Source: Toxorhynchites rutilus septentrionalis (taxonomy: Eukaryota > Arthropoda > Insecta > Diptera > Culicidae). Taken from it: a DNA stretch of 64,000 nucleotides. Shown here one piece after another: positions 1 through 12,900 of the stretch. Within the stretch, counting starts at the first letter, position 1. The number at the start of each line of letters is the position of its first letter. The position numbers and the translations under genes are program-made. The stretch is from contig NC_073744.1 in the NCBI RefSeq assembly GCF_029784135.1, positions 107,438,266 through 107,502,265 on the forward strand, written 5' to 3'. Below the pieces are notes generated by a model. It did not search any database. It was not told the origin of the DNA and saw only the letters and a program-made list of their open reading frames with translations.

Positions 1-2484
1 AGTGAACCTATTACATTTTATTATTAATCGCATTATTTTATTCTGCAAACGCTGTAATCTCGATATTTGTGTTCCATTGGCTAGAAATAGAATGGATGAA
101 CAAAAGTCCAAATGAGGAGAGATGATTGATTTGTATATCTGTATTTTGCTGCAAATAGTTAAATAATTTTTCAATCGGCATAAGATTCCATACTTCTTGG
201 CAATTTTTTTGATGACATTGTCAATGTGAGTGTTGAACTTAAGTTTGTCATCAATAATCACGCCAAGATATTTAATCTCCCGAACGCGGTCAATAGTCTC
301 ATAATCAATAACAATAGAGACGTTTTCATTTATTCGATTTCGCGAGATTATCATGTATTTTGTTTTACTTATGTTCAATTTCAATTGCTTATACTTCAAC
401 CATCTACTTAGAAAACGCAAATCTTCATTCAGGTGCAAAACGGCCTGATATACATCTTTAGCTGCAATGAATAACACAGTGTCATCTGCGAAAAGATTAA
501 TATCGCAAAATCGTAAGACTCTCCGCATGTCATTGATATACATAATAAATAAAAGAGGCCCTAATACACTGCCCTGAGGTACTCCAATATTATTCTCTAC
601 AGGACTAGAAATGAAATCGCTAAAAGCAGTCCGCTGAGTTCTGCCAAACAAATAGCTTTCAAACCATTTAAATGCAGTACTCGTAATTCCAAAGCGCTTA
701 ATCGTGTTCAACAACAAGGGCCTAGAAATTGTCTCGAAAGCGCGTTTTAGATCCAAGAAAACAGCAACAATGGTTTCTTTATCTTCTAATTGTTCATTCC
801 ATTTTGCTAATACCAAGTTCAATGCGGTTTCACAGGAATGAACTTCCCGATATCCCGATTGTTCTGGTATTAGCAAAGAGTTACAATCTAAATATTCCAA
901 CAGCTGGCCTTTAACAACAAGTTCTAATATTTTCTCTAAGGTGTGCAACATGTTGATGGGACGAAACTCCTCGGCTTTAATCGTTCCAGCAACCTTTTGG
1001 ATCGGAACAACTAAAGATTCTTTCCACACTTGAGGCACATGCCCAGTTTGCAATGATGTATTTATAAGGTCCAGCAAGATGTGAGAAATGATATGGAAGC
1101 AGTCTTGAACAACTCTAGCATTAACATTGTCTACTCCAACTGTTTTTTCTAATGAAAAGCAAATAGTTTTCAACTGACCTAGTGTAATTGGGTGGAAATC
1201 TTCAAATCTACAATTACTATGAACCGGCTGTTTTATTTCATCGGGTTCATCGACCAATTCAATAGATTGATTGATCAATGAAACACTATCGAGAAAATAA
1301 TCGTTAAACTTAGATGCTATTACTTGCTCGGATTGTTCTAATGTGCCATTAAAGGTTATGGACCGCGGTTTGCAATTACTTGGCTTCAATAAAGATTTTA
1401 AAATTTTCCATAACTCCTTGCTGTTGTTTTGATGCTGATCAATTTTCCTCTGAAAATATTCACAACGTGTTTTTTTTATTGATTGTGAATATTTATTCCG
1501 CGCGATCGTGTACCTGTTCCAATGAAAATCACTATTCGTTTTACAAAACTTTTTGTACCAGCTGTCCCTCTCACGTTTAAGACGTAAAAGATCCAAATTG
1601 TACCAGCTGTTCGAGTTTTTCATAGACACAAACTTTTGATCAACTAGCTGATTTGTACACGTTTTCAAGACGTTAGTTAGAACAGCTGTAGATTCATCTA
1701 AGTTACTAACCTTGGATGGACAATCCAGGCTTCTCTCCACAAGGTTCGAAATAGCCTGTTTAGAATATTTTCTCCAGCACTTCAATTTCACATAATCTTC
1801 GTTGTTAATGAAACTATCCAAAACGTTAATAACTATGGTCTCATGATCGGTTATTTTTAAATCAGTATCTGTTAATGAACAAACACTATCAATATTGGAA
1901 TACACATGATCAATCAAAGTTTTACTGTGCCGGGAAATTCGCGTAAACTCATTCACAGTTTGTTTTAAATTGAAAAATTCAGCTAAACGCTTCAAATGAT
2001 TCGAATTATGGTTATCACACCAATTAATATTAAAGTCAACAGGCAGTATATTTCATTTACTAGAATCCATGAACATTTCGAGCCAGTTTTCTAACTTTTC
2101 AACGAAACGTTGGTCACTAGAGCTGGGAGAGTGATATAAAACACCATAATTACCCATCTTCATGCCACGTGCAACTGTTATGCCTAAGAACCAGTTTCCA
2201 TCAATCATTTCGTTGAGGCGAAGATTGAATTGTACTGATTCTCTTACATAAATAGCAACACCGCCAGTATGTCTAGAATGTGATAAACAAGCAGCAACAT
2301 TATATCCCGGAATACTATATTGATCAAATGATTCAATTTCAACAATGTGGGTTTCTGATAATAAAACTAAAAGTGGACGCTTTTCCTCAACAATCTGACG
2401 TAATGCTACGTAGTTTGTCGACAACCCCGCGATATTTAAATACAGTACATGAAATTGATCCATCTCTCGGTAATCGGTAGTCAT
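1..2484 (-). pseudogene. CR1-like LINE ORF2 (endonuclease + reverse transcriptase), element C
   Basis: Reads leftwards from an ATG at 2484 and runs off the window edge. The first 143 codons are an APE-type endonuclease start (LLSETHIV, GVAIYVRES). A single in-frame TGA at 2053-2055 interrupts the frame, and the same frame then stays open to base 1. The reverse transcriptase has GVPQGSVLGPLLF at about 585-547 and the catalytic FADDT at about 492-478, both in register with the start codon. The family copies its own RNA by target-primed reverse transcription in the nucleus. The matching ORF1 lies far upstream on the same strand (17755 to 15798), separated by an inserted 13-kb element. CR1-like is chosen from motif style and the PHD-type ORF1; another Jockey-superfamily clade is possible. 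Confidence 0.85.
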
Positions 2485-2539
2485 TCGTATCGGATATATT
2501 TATTGATAGCTCCTGCGGTGGTTAGAACGAAAACGTCCA

Positions 2540-2625
2540 TCATCGTTCTTTCTTAAGTCGAAGTGGTTTCTTTTGTTGTGGTTTCTTTTCTTTCGCATCA
2601 GACTGTGTTAGAACAATTGAGTTGG
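2540..2625 (-). pseudogene. C-terminal tail of element C ORF1
   Basis: Minus-strand reading gives a lysine-rich tail ending LRLKKER and a TGA at 2542-2540. It lies 55 bases before the ORF2 start codon, as ORF1 should in a two-ORF LINE. Its 5' side is cut by insertion of element A. If A and one copy of its target duplication are removed, this frame joins the frame leaving the ORF1 block at about 15800. The peptide has no recognisable domain by itself, so identity rests on position and frame. Confidence 0.6.
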
Positions 2626-2633
2626 TGAATTGA

Positions 2634-3004
2634 GTTAGCCAGTGGTGCGTTCCGTACACGAAAGCGAAAACGCGCCCCGACTGCGTGCACCGGACCACAT
2701 TCGTGAATAAGTGGAGTGCGCAAGCAAATCTAAGTCAACGAGAGGAGAAATTATTCCACAGCGAGCGCTGTCATCTTTTGTTCGTGCATCGGCATTGATT
2801 GCCCGTTCGACACCAATACACTGACGATAGTGTGGAGAGCGTGGTCAGCGGAAGCAGTCATTGAATCATACGCACTGTGTGCAAATTTAGGTATAGTCAT
2901 AAAAAATTAATTATAAGATAGTTTTTTTTTTCATTATTTTTATTTCATTATTATTTTCTATATATTATATACAAAAATCATAATTAGAATTAAAGTTCCA
3001 CGTA
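2634..3004 (+). promoter_or_regulatory. 5' UTR of element A
   Basis: Non-coding leader between the target duplication and the ORF1 start. It holds a GC-rich first half and an AT-rich stretch (2895-3000) just before the ATG. LINEs of this type usually carry an internal promoter here, but I see no clear initiator or downstream element, so promoter activity is inference. Confidence 0.5.
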
Positions 3005-4519
3005 ATGGCAGAGGGTGGTGGGAGTCTCCTTATATGGAGATCTCCGACATGGAAACAAGTGACTCCCCCTTATGTATGAAAAAGGAAGCAGGAAGAGCAC
3101 TCAAACGCGATAACTCTTCCGGGGACGAGTCAACTCACCCTACTAAGCCCCCCTCAAAAAAACTCGCAAGTCTCCCTCCCCAACTTTCCGATTCTCCCAC
3201 TCTCCCTCCTCAGCCCTCCAATACTCCCACTCTCCCTCCCCCTTCCTCGGTTTCGCTTCCTCCTTCTGATATTACCGTTACAACTCAATCCTCGTCCTCG
3301 TCTTCTCCCTCTGTGGTCTCCACTCCACGTATCAGAGTCTATCCAGAAGATGCACCTGGAACTGGCCCGTGGGTTGTTTTCTTCCGGCCAAAACCAAATG
3401 GAAAAGGACTTAACGTGATTCAGATCATGAAAGATCTGACCAGATACACTTCCGTAGAAGAAATTTTCAAGGTCAGACCGAACAAATTACGAGTTGTCGT
3501 GTCTGAACGGAAGGATGCAAACGAGATTGTTGCTGATAAGCATTTCATCCTCGAATATCGCGTATGGATTCCCTCCAATGACGTAGAAATTGGGGGGGGG
3601 GGTGGTTTATAACTGAAACGGGTCTGACGGGCGAAAAAATTAGAAGTGAAGGAGTTGGCAAGTTCAAGAAGCTCCCTTCAGCGGAAGTCATAATCTTGGA
3701 CTGTCGCCAACTCGGTAAAGTCTCCCAATAACAAAATTAACGCCGTCCGACTCGTATAGAGTAACTTTTGCTGGTTCCGCTCTCCCGGACTACGTTATGG
3801 TGGACAAATTGAGGCTACCGGTGCGACTCTTCGTGCCAAAGGCCATGACTTGCCAAAAATGCAAGTCAGTCGGCCACACTTCAGCTTATTGTGGCAACAA
3901 GGAGCGCTGTGCAACTTGCGGAGAGCAACATGTGGGCGAATCCTGCAGTGCGACTGAGCATAAGTGTCCGTATTGTGGGGGGACTCCACATGTGCTCTCA
4001 GCTTGTGAAACTTACAAGAGTCGCTGGGAGAAACAGAAGCGCTCTTTAAAGGAACGCTCGAAGCGCACTTTTGCGGAAATTTTGAAGGGCGCTTCTCCAC
4101 TGGCCCAACAACAACAACAATCAATATCGACACACAATACCTTTTCCACGTTGCCAGTTGACGAAATGGAAGCGGACACAGCTAGCGGGGGCACACCGTG
4201 TATTTTCAAAGGGAATCCCCAGCGCAAAAATGTGACCACTCCCAAATTTCAAGAACAAGTCCCCCCGGTGAAAACCCCTGTTAGCTTGCCTAAAAAATCG
4301 AGTGCAGCGGACAAGCCAAATCAGGTTCCTCCTGGCTTCCATGGGAATAGTTCACCTTCGAACGACCCAGCACTCGAGGGGACATCAAAAACCCAAACTG
4401 TCCCTATTTGTCCGTCCAGTTCAACTTCCCAATCGAGATTTATAAAGTTGACTGACCTTGTGGATCAAATCTTCACGTGTTTTAATGTTTCCGACTCCAT
4501 CAGAACCATTGTCATCTAA
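3005..4519 (+). pseudogene. LINE ORF1 (Gag-like, CCHC zinc knuckles), element A, frameshifted
   Basis: Nucleic-acid-binding ORF1 protein. The expected ATG at 3005 is out of frame with the body, which continues from an ATG at 3034. A proline/serine-rich N-terminal third is followed by a conserved segment also seen in element B (PNKLRVVVSERKDANEI). The frame breaks at a G run (about 3592-3602) and again at about 3722-3765. It resumes at 3797 and gives CCHC-type knuckles (CQKCKSVGHTSAYC, CPYCGGTPHVLSAC), then KRSLKERSKRTFAE. At least three frameshifts relative to element B make it non-functional. ORF2 follows within about 80 bases. Confidence 0.8.
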
Positions 4520-4596
4520 ATGCTTCCAGTATTAAAGACAATTCTGCAACAATTGATGCAAACATGGCCCCTCCTTGCAATGATTATCTCTCTTGA

Positions 4597-7500
4597 TGTC
4601 GGAATTCGGTCGGAGATATCACTGTTTTACAGTGGAATTGTCGTAGTCTTATACCTAAATTGGATACGTTCAAATTTTTAATTCATAACTTCAACTGTGA
4701 TGTTTTTGCTCTGTCCGAAACTTGGCTCTCTTCTCAAAATTATCTCTCTTTCCACGATTTTAATATTATACGCTTGGACCGTGATGACAGATACGGAGGG
4801 GTGCTATTGGGGATCAATAAGTGCCACACATTTTTTCGAATTGACCTTCCACCTATTGGAGGGATCGAAGCTGTTGCTTGTCATGCAAACATCAGAGGCA
4901 AAGACCTCTGTATTGTCAGCTTGTATTGGCCTCCGAGAGCTGCGGTTTGCCGCAAGCAACTTGCTGACATGTGCTCACTCCTTCCTGAGCCACGATTGAT
5001 CTTGGGAGACTTCAACTCTCACGGAACTGCCTGGGGGGAACAGTACGATGACAATCGTTCATCGATGATATATGACCTTTGTAACAGCTTCAATATGACC
5101 GTTTTAAACACTGGGGAAACAACACGTGTACCTAAACCTCCTGCTAAACCAAGTGCTCTTGACCTCTCGCTTTGCTCGAATTCACTATCGTTAGATTGCA
5201 AGTGGAATGTAATCCAGGACCCCAACGGTAGTGATCACTTGCCAATCAAAATTCCCATCACCATTGGGTCGAATTCTTCAGAATCTATAAACATGGCATA
5301 TGACCTCATAAGACACATTGACTGGAAAAAATATGCGGACGCGATTGCTCTAGCCATCAATTCCAGAGATGGTTTACCTCCATTGGAGGAGTATAACTTC
5401 ATTTCTCATTTGATATATGACAGCGCGGTTGATTCCGAGTTTTCGATGGTAGAATTCTCTCTTGCTCTCCTTTCTTGTAACAATTCTGCTCCGGGATCGG
5501 ATAGAATTAAGTTCAACTTGCTGAAAAACCTCCCTGATGTGGCGAAACATCGCTTGTTGAATTTATTCAATCAGTTTCTGGAGCATAATATTGTTCCAGA
5601 TGATTGGAAACAAGTGCGAGTTATAGCTATTAAAAAACCCGGAAAACCCGCGTCCGACTTCAATTCGTACCGCCCAATAGCAATGCTGTCTTGTATACGG
5701 AAATTGTTGGAGAAAATGATCTTGTTTCGCCTTGATCGTTGGGTTGAAACGAATGGCCTACTCTCAGATACACAATATGGGTTCCGCAAGGGCAAGGGGA
5801 CGAATGATTGTCTTGCGTTGCTTTCTTCAGAAATTCAAATGGCTTACGCCGAAAAAAAACAAATGGCTTCAGTATTCTTGGACATAAAGGGGGCCTTTGA
5901 TTCTGTTTCAATAGAGGTTTTGTCAGACAAATTACACTCTCGGGGTCTGCCGCCTCTATTGAATAATATGTTATATAACTTGCTTTGTGAGAAACATTTG
6001 AACTTTTCTCACGGAGATTCGGCAGTAAGTCGGTTCTCTTACATGGGCCTCCCCCAGGGCTCATGTTTAAGCCCCCTTTTGTACAACTTCTATGTAAGCG
6101 ACATCGACAATTGCCTTACACAAAATTGCAGCCTAAGACAACTTGCAGATGATGGAGTGGTGTCTGTCGTAGGATCAAACGAATCCGACCTGCAAGGACC
6201 CTTACAAGATACTTTGAACAATTTTTCAACCTGGGCCATTGGGCTTGGGATCGAATTCTCCACGGAGAAAACAGAGATGGTGGTTTTTTCTAGGAAGCAT
6301 AGACCAGCAAAACCAAAGCTTCAACTTTTGGGTAAACCGATCACTCATGCTATGTCATTCAAGTATCTTGGGGTCTGGTTCGACTCCAAATGTACTTGGG
6401 GTGCCCATATTAGGTATCTGAGTAAAAAATGCCAACAAAGAATAAACTTTCTCAGTACAATTATCGGCACCTGGTGGGGAGCCCATCCCGAAGATCTTAT
6501 AATGTTGTATCGAACAACTATTCTCTCAGTGATGGAGTATGGCAGTTTCTGTTTTCAATCAGCTGCCAAAACACACCTCATTAAACTCGAGCGAATTCAG
6601 TATCTTTGTCTCCGTATCGCGTTGGGATGTATGCCCTCAACGCATACCATGAGTCTCGAGGTTTTGGCAGGCCTACTCCCACAAAAAGATCGCTTCAATT
6701 TATTATCTCTTCGGTTCTTCATCCGGTGTAAGGTCATGAACCCATTGGTGATCGGAAATTTTGAGCAGCTGATCGAGCTAAATTTTCACTCCGGATTCAT
6801 GAGTTCATATCATGAATTCATCTCCATGCAGGTTGATCCTTCTTCGTATATTCCCAACCGTGTTTGTTTCCCTGACTACATCAATTCCTCTGTGCATTTT
6901 GATCTAACCATGAAGCAAGATATCCATGGATATTCAGATTACCAACGATCGAGGATCGCTCCAACGATCTTCGATGAAAAATATGGGGGTATCAATTGTG
7001 ATAATATGTACTTTACTGATGGGTCCACTATAAATGAGTCCACAGGATTTGGAGTGTTCAACGAATTTTTAAGCACCTCACACAGTCTTCAGAATCCTTG
7101 CTCAGTGTATATTGCTGAATTGGCAGCAATTCATTGGGCGCTGGACAGCGTCGCCTCACGACCTGTTGAACACTATTACATTGTAACGGATAGTCTTAGT
7201 TCTGTCGAAGCTATCCGTTCAGTGAGGCCGGAAAAGCACTCGCCGTACTACCTTGAGAGAATACGAAAAATTTTGAGTGCTTTATCCAGACGCTGTTATG
7301 TCATTACCTTTGTCTGGGTCCCTTCTCATTGCTCAATTCCGGGTAATGAGAGGGCTGACTCATTAGCAAAGGTAGGTGCAATTGAAGGCGATATTTATCA
7401 GCGTCAAATCGCCTTCAATGAATTTTTTTCTTTAGTCCGCAAAAATACCATCGCTAACTGGCAACGCAAGTGGAATGAAGATGAATTGGGCCGTTGGTTT

Positions 7501-7825
7501 CACTCGATTATCCCTAAGGTTATCCTCAATCCGTGGTTCAAAAGTCTGGAATTGAGTCGGGACTTTATTCGCACCTTCTCCCGACTCATGTCCAATCACT
7601 GTTCTTTAGATGCACTACTCTTTCGTTTCAATCTTGCTAGCAGCAATCTCTGTGTTTGTGGCCAAGGTTATCGCGACATCGAGTACGTTGTTTGGTCGTG
7701 CGAGGATTATCTGGTCGCCAGATCGAATTTAGAAAACTCCTTTCGGGCCCGAGGAAGACAGCCTAATGTGCCGGTGAGAGATGTGTTGGCTCGGTTAGAC
7801 CTTGATTACATGTCCCATATATATG
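4597..7825 (+). pseudogene. LINE ORF2: endonuclease, reverse transcriptase, RNase H (element A), with internal deletion
   Basis: A frame open from 4597, with no ATG near its start, encodes APE endonuclease (LGDFNSHGTAW, GSDHLPI), RT (MGLPQGSCLSPLLYN, RQLADDG) and RNase H with its acidic residues in FTDGS, IAELAAIHWAL, VTDSLSS and NERADSLAK. A C-terminal Cys/His segment (CVCGQGYRD) follows. Compared with element B, about 135 codons are missing in frame between endonuclease and RT (near 5430), yet the frame stays open. The terminal residues were cut off by the LTR element; the original last codons and TGA lie at 15371-15403. As it stands the frame reads into the LTR and stops at 7866. Likely inactive because of the linker deletion and the insertion. 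Confidence 0.85.
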
Positions 7826-8146
7826 AGTTATCGCCAGGTCCACAAGTTATCGCCAGGCCCATATAATCAAACCAGCAACCATACCCACGACATAGGACGT
7901 GCTGTGACTGTAAACAACGGAACCGGATCGCAGCAGAGACCAACCGCGGAGGCATCAAATTTTGCCGATTCAACATCTCTCCAAGTAATAATGATTTCCA
8001 ACTCGTATTGTACCAAAAAGAAATTGAATAAAGATTCAGATTAAATTAGTGAGCCGACGAGAACAGTCGCGTTTTCCTTTTTAGCTTTAGCTTAGTTTAG
8101 TTAGTCTTTTTTAAAAAACTCCACTTCCTCACATGGGAAGTTAAGT
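7826..8146 (+). repeat. 5' LTR of errantivirus-type element
   Basis: Begins AGTTATCGCCAGG and ends CCACTTCC...AAGTTAAGT. Its length equals that of the 3' LTR (321 bp). A short internal duplication of TTATCGCCAGG occurs at the start. The last T overlaps the primer binding site, as is usual in this group. Confidence 0.95.
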
Positions 8147-8164
8147 GGCGCAGTCGGTAGGATT
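8146..8164 (+). other. Primer binding site, tRNA-Ser type
   Basis: TGGCGCAGTCGGTAGGATT begins at the LTR boundary. Its first 11 bases complement CCA plus the 3' acceptor strand CGACTGCG of eukaryotic tRNA-Ser. Minus-strand DNA synthesis would start here. Confidence 0.8.
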
Positions 8165-8555
8165 AGTTAGCGCCCCGTGTTGAGTGTTTAGTGAAAGTGT
8201 TCCCTGAGTGCATATCAGATACAAAACGCAGCAGCTGACACATCACGGAGCTAACGACCTGCTTCTACATAAAAAGAACCCAAAGGATATGGGACCATTT
8301 CTTTTTCTAAGGTAAGAATTTTATTTTATTCTACTAAATAAATAAGAAAAATAAAAGTGAAATAAAACAATACATACCAATCACTCAATTACGATTTAAC
8401 TATCTATCAAGTGCCAAAATAATTAAAGAGTTTATTCTATTAAATAAATAAGAGATATAAGTGAAATAAAATACTTTCAAAAGAACAATAAGTACACCGT
8501 AAAATAGTGATTTGATTATTTACTTTTATCAAGTGCGGAATTAATTAAAGTAAAA
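8147..8555 (+). promoter_or_regulatory. Leader of errantivirus-type element
   Basis: Untranslated, AT-rich leader between the primer site and gag. It contains two diverged copies of a roughly 120-base segment, each with ATAAATAAGA, AGTGAAATAAAA and TATCAAGTGC (8335-8415 and 8445-8540), so it arose by local duplication. Packaging signals would be expected here but cannot be recognised by eye. Confidence 0.6.
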
Positions 8556-9938
8556 ATGGATGCGCATATTGCAGAATTGCAACAAGCCATCATGGACCGA
8601 GATGATCAAATTCAACAGCTTCAGCTTGAGATACAAGGCGCCGTTGAAGCAGTACGCGCTGCTCAACATGCCGCCCCACAAATTGTTGCTCCGCAAGCAG
8701 CACAAATTATTCAACATCAACCTGAACCTGTGAACGTTCAAAACGATGTTGCCAACAATTTTGCCAGAACATAAACAATCATAAAATCTTTGCAAACACC
8801 ACAAATCATAAGGGACATCGCTTGTTTCGATGGAAACCCAGTGAAACTGCACAGTTTCATCAAATGCATCGACAATTTAATTCCACTTCTGGCCGAAGCT
8901 AGAAATTCCCCTATATTTCAAGTCTGGATGCAAGCCATCCGTAGCAAAATAATAGGAGATGCCGATACCGTTCTGGAAATTTACGGCACCTCGACAGATT
9001 GGGACGATATTAAAAACACATTGATTACACATTATAGCGATAAGCGTGACGAAATTTCCCTCACGCGGGATTTATTTAAATCGAACCAGAGCACTACCGT
9101 AGAAGAATTTTATAGTCGGATTTCTCATTCAATTTCACTGCTAGTGAATCTTCTCAATTTGAACGAAAATAATGCTGACGTGAAAGCAGCGAAAAATTCA
9201 TTTTATCAAGAATTAGGTCTAAAAGTATTTTTGGCAGGATTAAAGGATCCACTTGGACCAATCATAAGAGCGCAATGTCCAAAAACACTAAAGGAAGCGT
9301 TACGACTCTGCCTCGAGGAAGGAAATTATAATTATGTTAGAAACCCTTTTAAAGCTGCACCCCCAATTCCACCAAGACCCAACAATTCGATCCCAAATTT
9401 ATTCCAACAATACCCTAGATCATCACAGCAACATTCTAGGCCATTCCAATTACAACATAGACCATTCCAACCACCACATAGACAATTCCAACCACAACAT
9501 AGAGCATTTCAACCACAACCTAGAGCATTGCAACCACCTTTCCATCCACCTCCAAGAGCTCATCACTCACAATCTTTCAATCAACCACGCTTCAACTTAC
9601 CGAACCCCCAAAGGGACGCGTATGTACAAAGACCCAGCGATCAACAACCGAGACCGGTACCGATGGAGGTTGACAACTCCATGAGAACTCGCCAAGTCAA
9701 TTATATGAATAGACCCAACTTCCAAATTCCTGAGGAATTAAATCCTGAAAATTACTTTTACCCCAATAATGACGAATACTATTACGCATATCAAAATTTC
9801 GAAAACCAAAGCAATGAGATTTGCTCAGAAACCCAGCCATCAGACCAACAAATTGAAACCAATAACGAAGAGAAAATCACAAATGAAATCGATGACCTAA
9901 ATTTTCGACAGCAGGATGCAGAATTCAATCCAACGTAA
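8556..9938 (+). pseudogene. gag: Errantivirus gag with one nonsense codon
   Basis: Structural polyprotein forming the particle core. ATG at 8556; N-terminal coiled-coil-like helix (ELQQAIMDRDDQIQQLQLEI), then an in-frame TAA at 8772-8774, after which the same frame runs to 9938. Body features include IACFDGNPVKLHSFI and FLAGLKDPLGPIIRA, typical of gypsy-group Gag. The C-terminal third is a Q/H/P/R-rich repeat built on RPFQPQHR-like units; no CCHC knuckle is present, which is normal for this group. The final codons overlap pol, which lies in the -1 frame. The single stop would yield a 72-residue product unless it is read through. Confidence 0.85.
9899..9905 (+). promoter_or_regulatory. Candidate -1 frameshift site between gag and pol
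   Basis: The heptamer A AAT TTT lies in the gag zero frame (CTA AAT TTT CGA) and fits X XXY YYZ. Slipping back one base enters the pol frame, which is open from here through the protease. No stem-loop was checked downstream. Confidence 0.6.
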
Positions 9939-12900
9939 ATAATTTCATACCTTATATCGAAGTTCCTACTTCGAAAGGAGTTTTAAAATTTTTAATAGAT
10001 ACCGGGGCAAATAAAAACTATATAAGCACCCGACATGTTAACTTTGAAAATTGCAGACACACCGATCCAGCCATTGTCACTAATATTAACGGTTCTCATA
10101 CAATTAATCGTTTTGTAGAATTCAATCCATTCATTCAAGTGCCTCAAACACAAAAATTGCAATTTTACGTTTTTGACTTTCATCCATTTTTTGATGGACT
10201 GATTGGTTACGAATCTTTACAAATGCTTCGAATCGACATTCTCACAAATACAAATGAGTTACAATTTCCTACTGGGAAAATAAAAATGAAAAGAAAATAT
10301 CCGTTTGCTACTGAAATACAATTGAATCCTGAAGAAACGAAAGTAGTGAGCCTTCCAGTAACAATCAGTGAAGGAGATTTCTTCGTGAACACTGACATGA
10401 ATATTTCCGATACCACATTTATTCACTCTGGAATATACAACGCCGTAAACAATCGTGCTTTCATGACAATTACTAATTACTCAAAGGAACCTACTAAAAT
10501 TAACATTGAGAAACCCTTTGAATTCGAATTGAATAATTTTGAAACACAAATTCGCTCAACAACTCCAGTTCCAATAAACCGAAGACTTTTTGATCAACTA
10601 AGATTGAATCACCTCAACTCAGAAGAAAAATCGAAGCTACTGAAAATAATTGCGGAAAACCAAGATGTTTTTCTATTAGAAGGAGAAGCTTTATCATTCA
10701 CTAATGCTATTAAGCATAATATTCAAACAAAAGACGATTTACCAATTTATGCCAAATCATACAGGTACCCTTTTTGCCATCGAGAAGAAGTGCAGAAACA
10801 AATATCCCAGATGTTACAACAGGGTATTATAAGACACTCAGTTAGCCCGTGGACCTCTCCAGTTTGGATAGTTCCCAAGAAGCTAGACGCCTCTGGCAAA
10901 AAGAAATGGAGATTAGTGATTGACTATCGTAAACTGAACGATAAAACAATCAACGATCGGTACCCAATCCCCAACATTTCCGATATTCTCGATAAGCTTG
11001 GGAGATGTAATTATTTTTCTACTATTGATTTAGCGTCTGGTTTTCATCAGATAGAAGTCGAGAAAACAGACATTCCAAAGACGGCTTTTAGTGTCGAAAA
11101 TGGGCACTATGAGTTCTTACGAATGCCATTTGGACTCAAGAATGCGCCATCCACATTTCAAAGAGTGATGGACAATATTCTTAGAGAGCATATTGGTTTG
11201 CGATGTTTCATCTATATGGATGATATCATCGTTTTTTCTACAAGTTTGCAAGAACATTTAGACAATCTAAAGAAAATTTTTGATTCATTGTCTAAATATA
11301 ATATGAAAATTCAGCTGGATAAGTGCGAATTTCTAAGTAAAGAAGTCGCCTTTCTGGGACATGTCGTCACATCCGAAGGTGTGAGACCCAACCCGGATAA
11401 AATCGAGTCAATTCAAAATTGGCCTTTACCTAAGAGTGATAAAGAACTTCGAGGATTTCTAGGAATACTCGGTTATTATAGAAAATTTATAAAGGACTTT
11501 GCAAAAATTGCAAAACCTTTGACTAACTCTTTGAGAAAAGGTGAAAAAATAGTTCACAATGAAGACTTCGTAAAGGCATTTGACAAATGCAAAAACATCT
11601 TGACCAGTAGTGACATCCTTCAGTACCCAGACTTCACAAAACCTTTTATTTTGACCACTGACGCGTCTAATCACGCAATAGGTGCCGTACTTTCGCAAGG
11701 GTCAATAGGTAAAGATAGGCCAATTGCCTATGCCTCTCGTACCCTTAATAAATCCGAGGAGAACTACTCCACCATAGAAAAGGAGCTATTAGCAATAGTT
11801 TGGGGTTGCAAACATTTCAGACCATACCTTTATGGCAACAGATTTACACTTTATACTGATCACAAACCGCTCACCTACAGCCTAAACCTCAAAGAACCAA
11901 ATCAAAGGCTCATTCATTGGCGGTTAAGTTTATCAGAATTTGATTTTGACATCCAATACAAACCTGGCAAACAGAATGTGGTAGCCGATGGATTGTCCAG
12001 AGTTTTCCACGAACTTAACATTAATGAAACTGATTCATCTTCCGACGATATCACCGTGCATTCAGCGAATACTGATGATTCAGAATTCATACAATGCACA
12101 GAGGCTCCCATAAATTATTTCCATAATCAAATTATACTCAAAATTGGTGAAGAAAGTACTACTTTCGAAGAAGTGTTTCCCAGAGTTTACAGGCGGACTA
12201 TTACCAAAGTAATATTTGGCGTACCGTTTCTAATTAAAATGTTTAAAGAATATATGGACCCTCGACGCACAAATTGCATAATATGTCCAGAAAATCTCAT
12301 AAACCAAATTCAAATAGTTTATAAAAATTATTTCAGTAGATGTCGTACTTTCAAGGTTAGAATATCACAACGCTTACTAATCAACGTGAGATCCGATGAA
12401 GAGCAAGATACTTTAATTGAAGAAACTCACGAAATTGCACATCGTGGAATTCAAGAAAATCTGACAGTAATGAGAAGAAGATTCTATTTTCCAAAAATGA
12501 AAATTAAGATAAGGAAGTTTATCATATTATGTAATACCTGCAATCGAATGAAGTATGAGAGAAAACCGTATAAGATTCTTCTAGGCGAAACCCCTATCCC
12601 AAAGCAACCATTGGATATTATCCACATTGATGTGTTAATATCCCAACCTAATTTATTTTTATCAATTATAGACAAACTGTCTAAATTTGGATTTCTACTT
12701 CCTATTAAATCAAGAACCACAGTCGACATTAGAAAAGCTATTGTCAAATTTATTTCATTATACGGAACACCTAAAATGATAATATCTGATAATGAACCAG
12801 CATTCAAATCCATTGAAATGCGGGACATGCTAGACAAACTTCATATTCAACAGTATTTTACACCAACCAACTACAGTGAACAAAATGGAACGGTAGAACG

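Noticed and set aside
3795..4133. Minus-strand 112-codon ORF and similar antisense ORFs across LINE and gag/pol genes
   Set aside because: They are shadows of the plus-strand coding frames with no recognisable domain.
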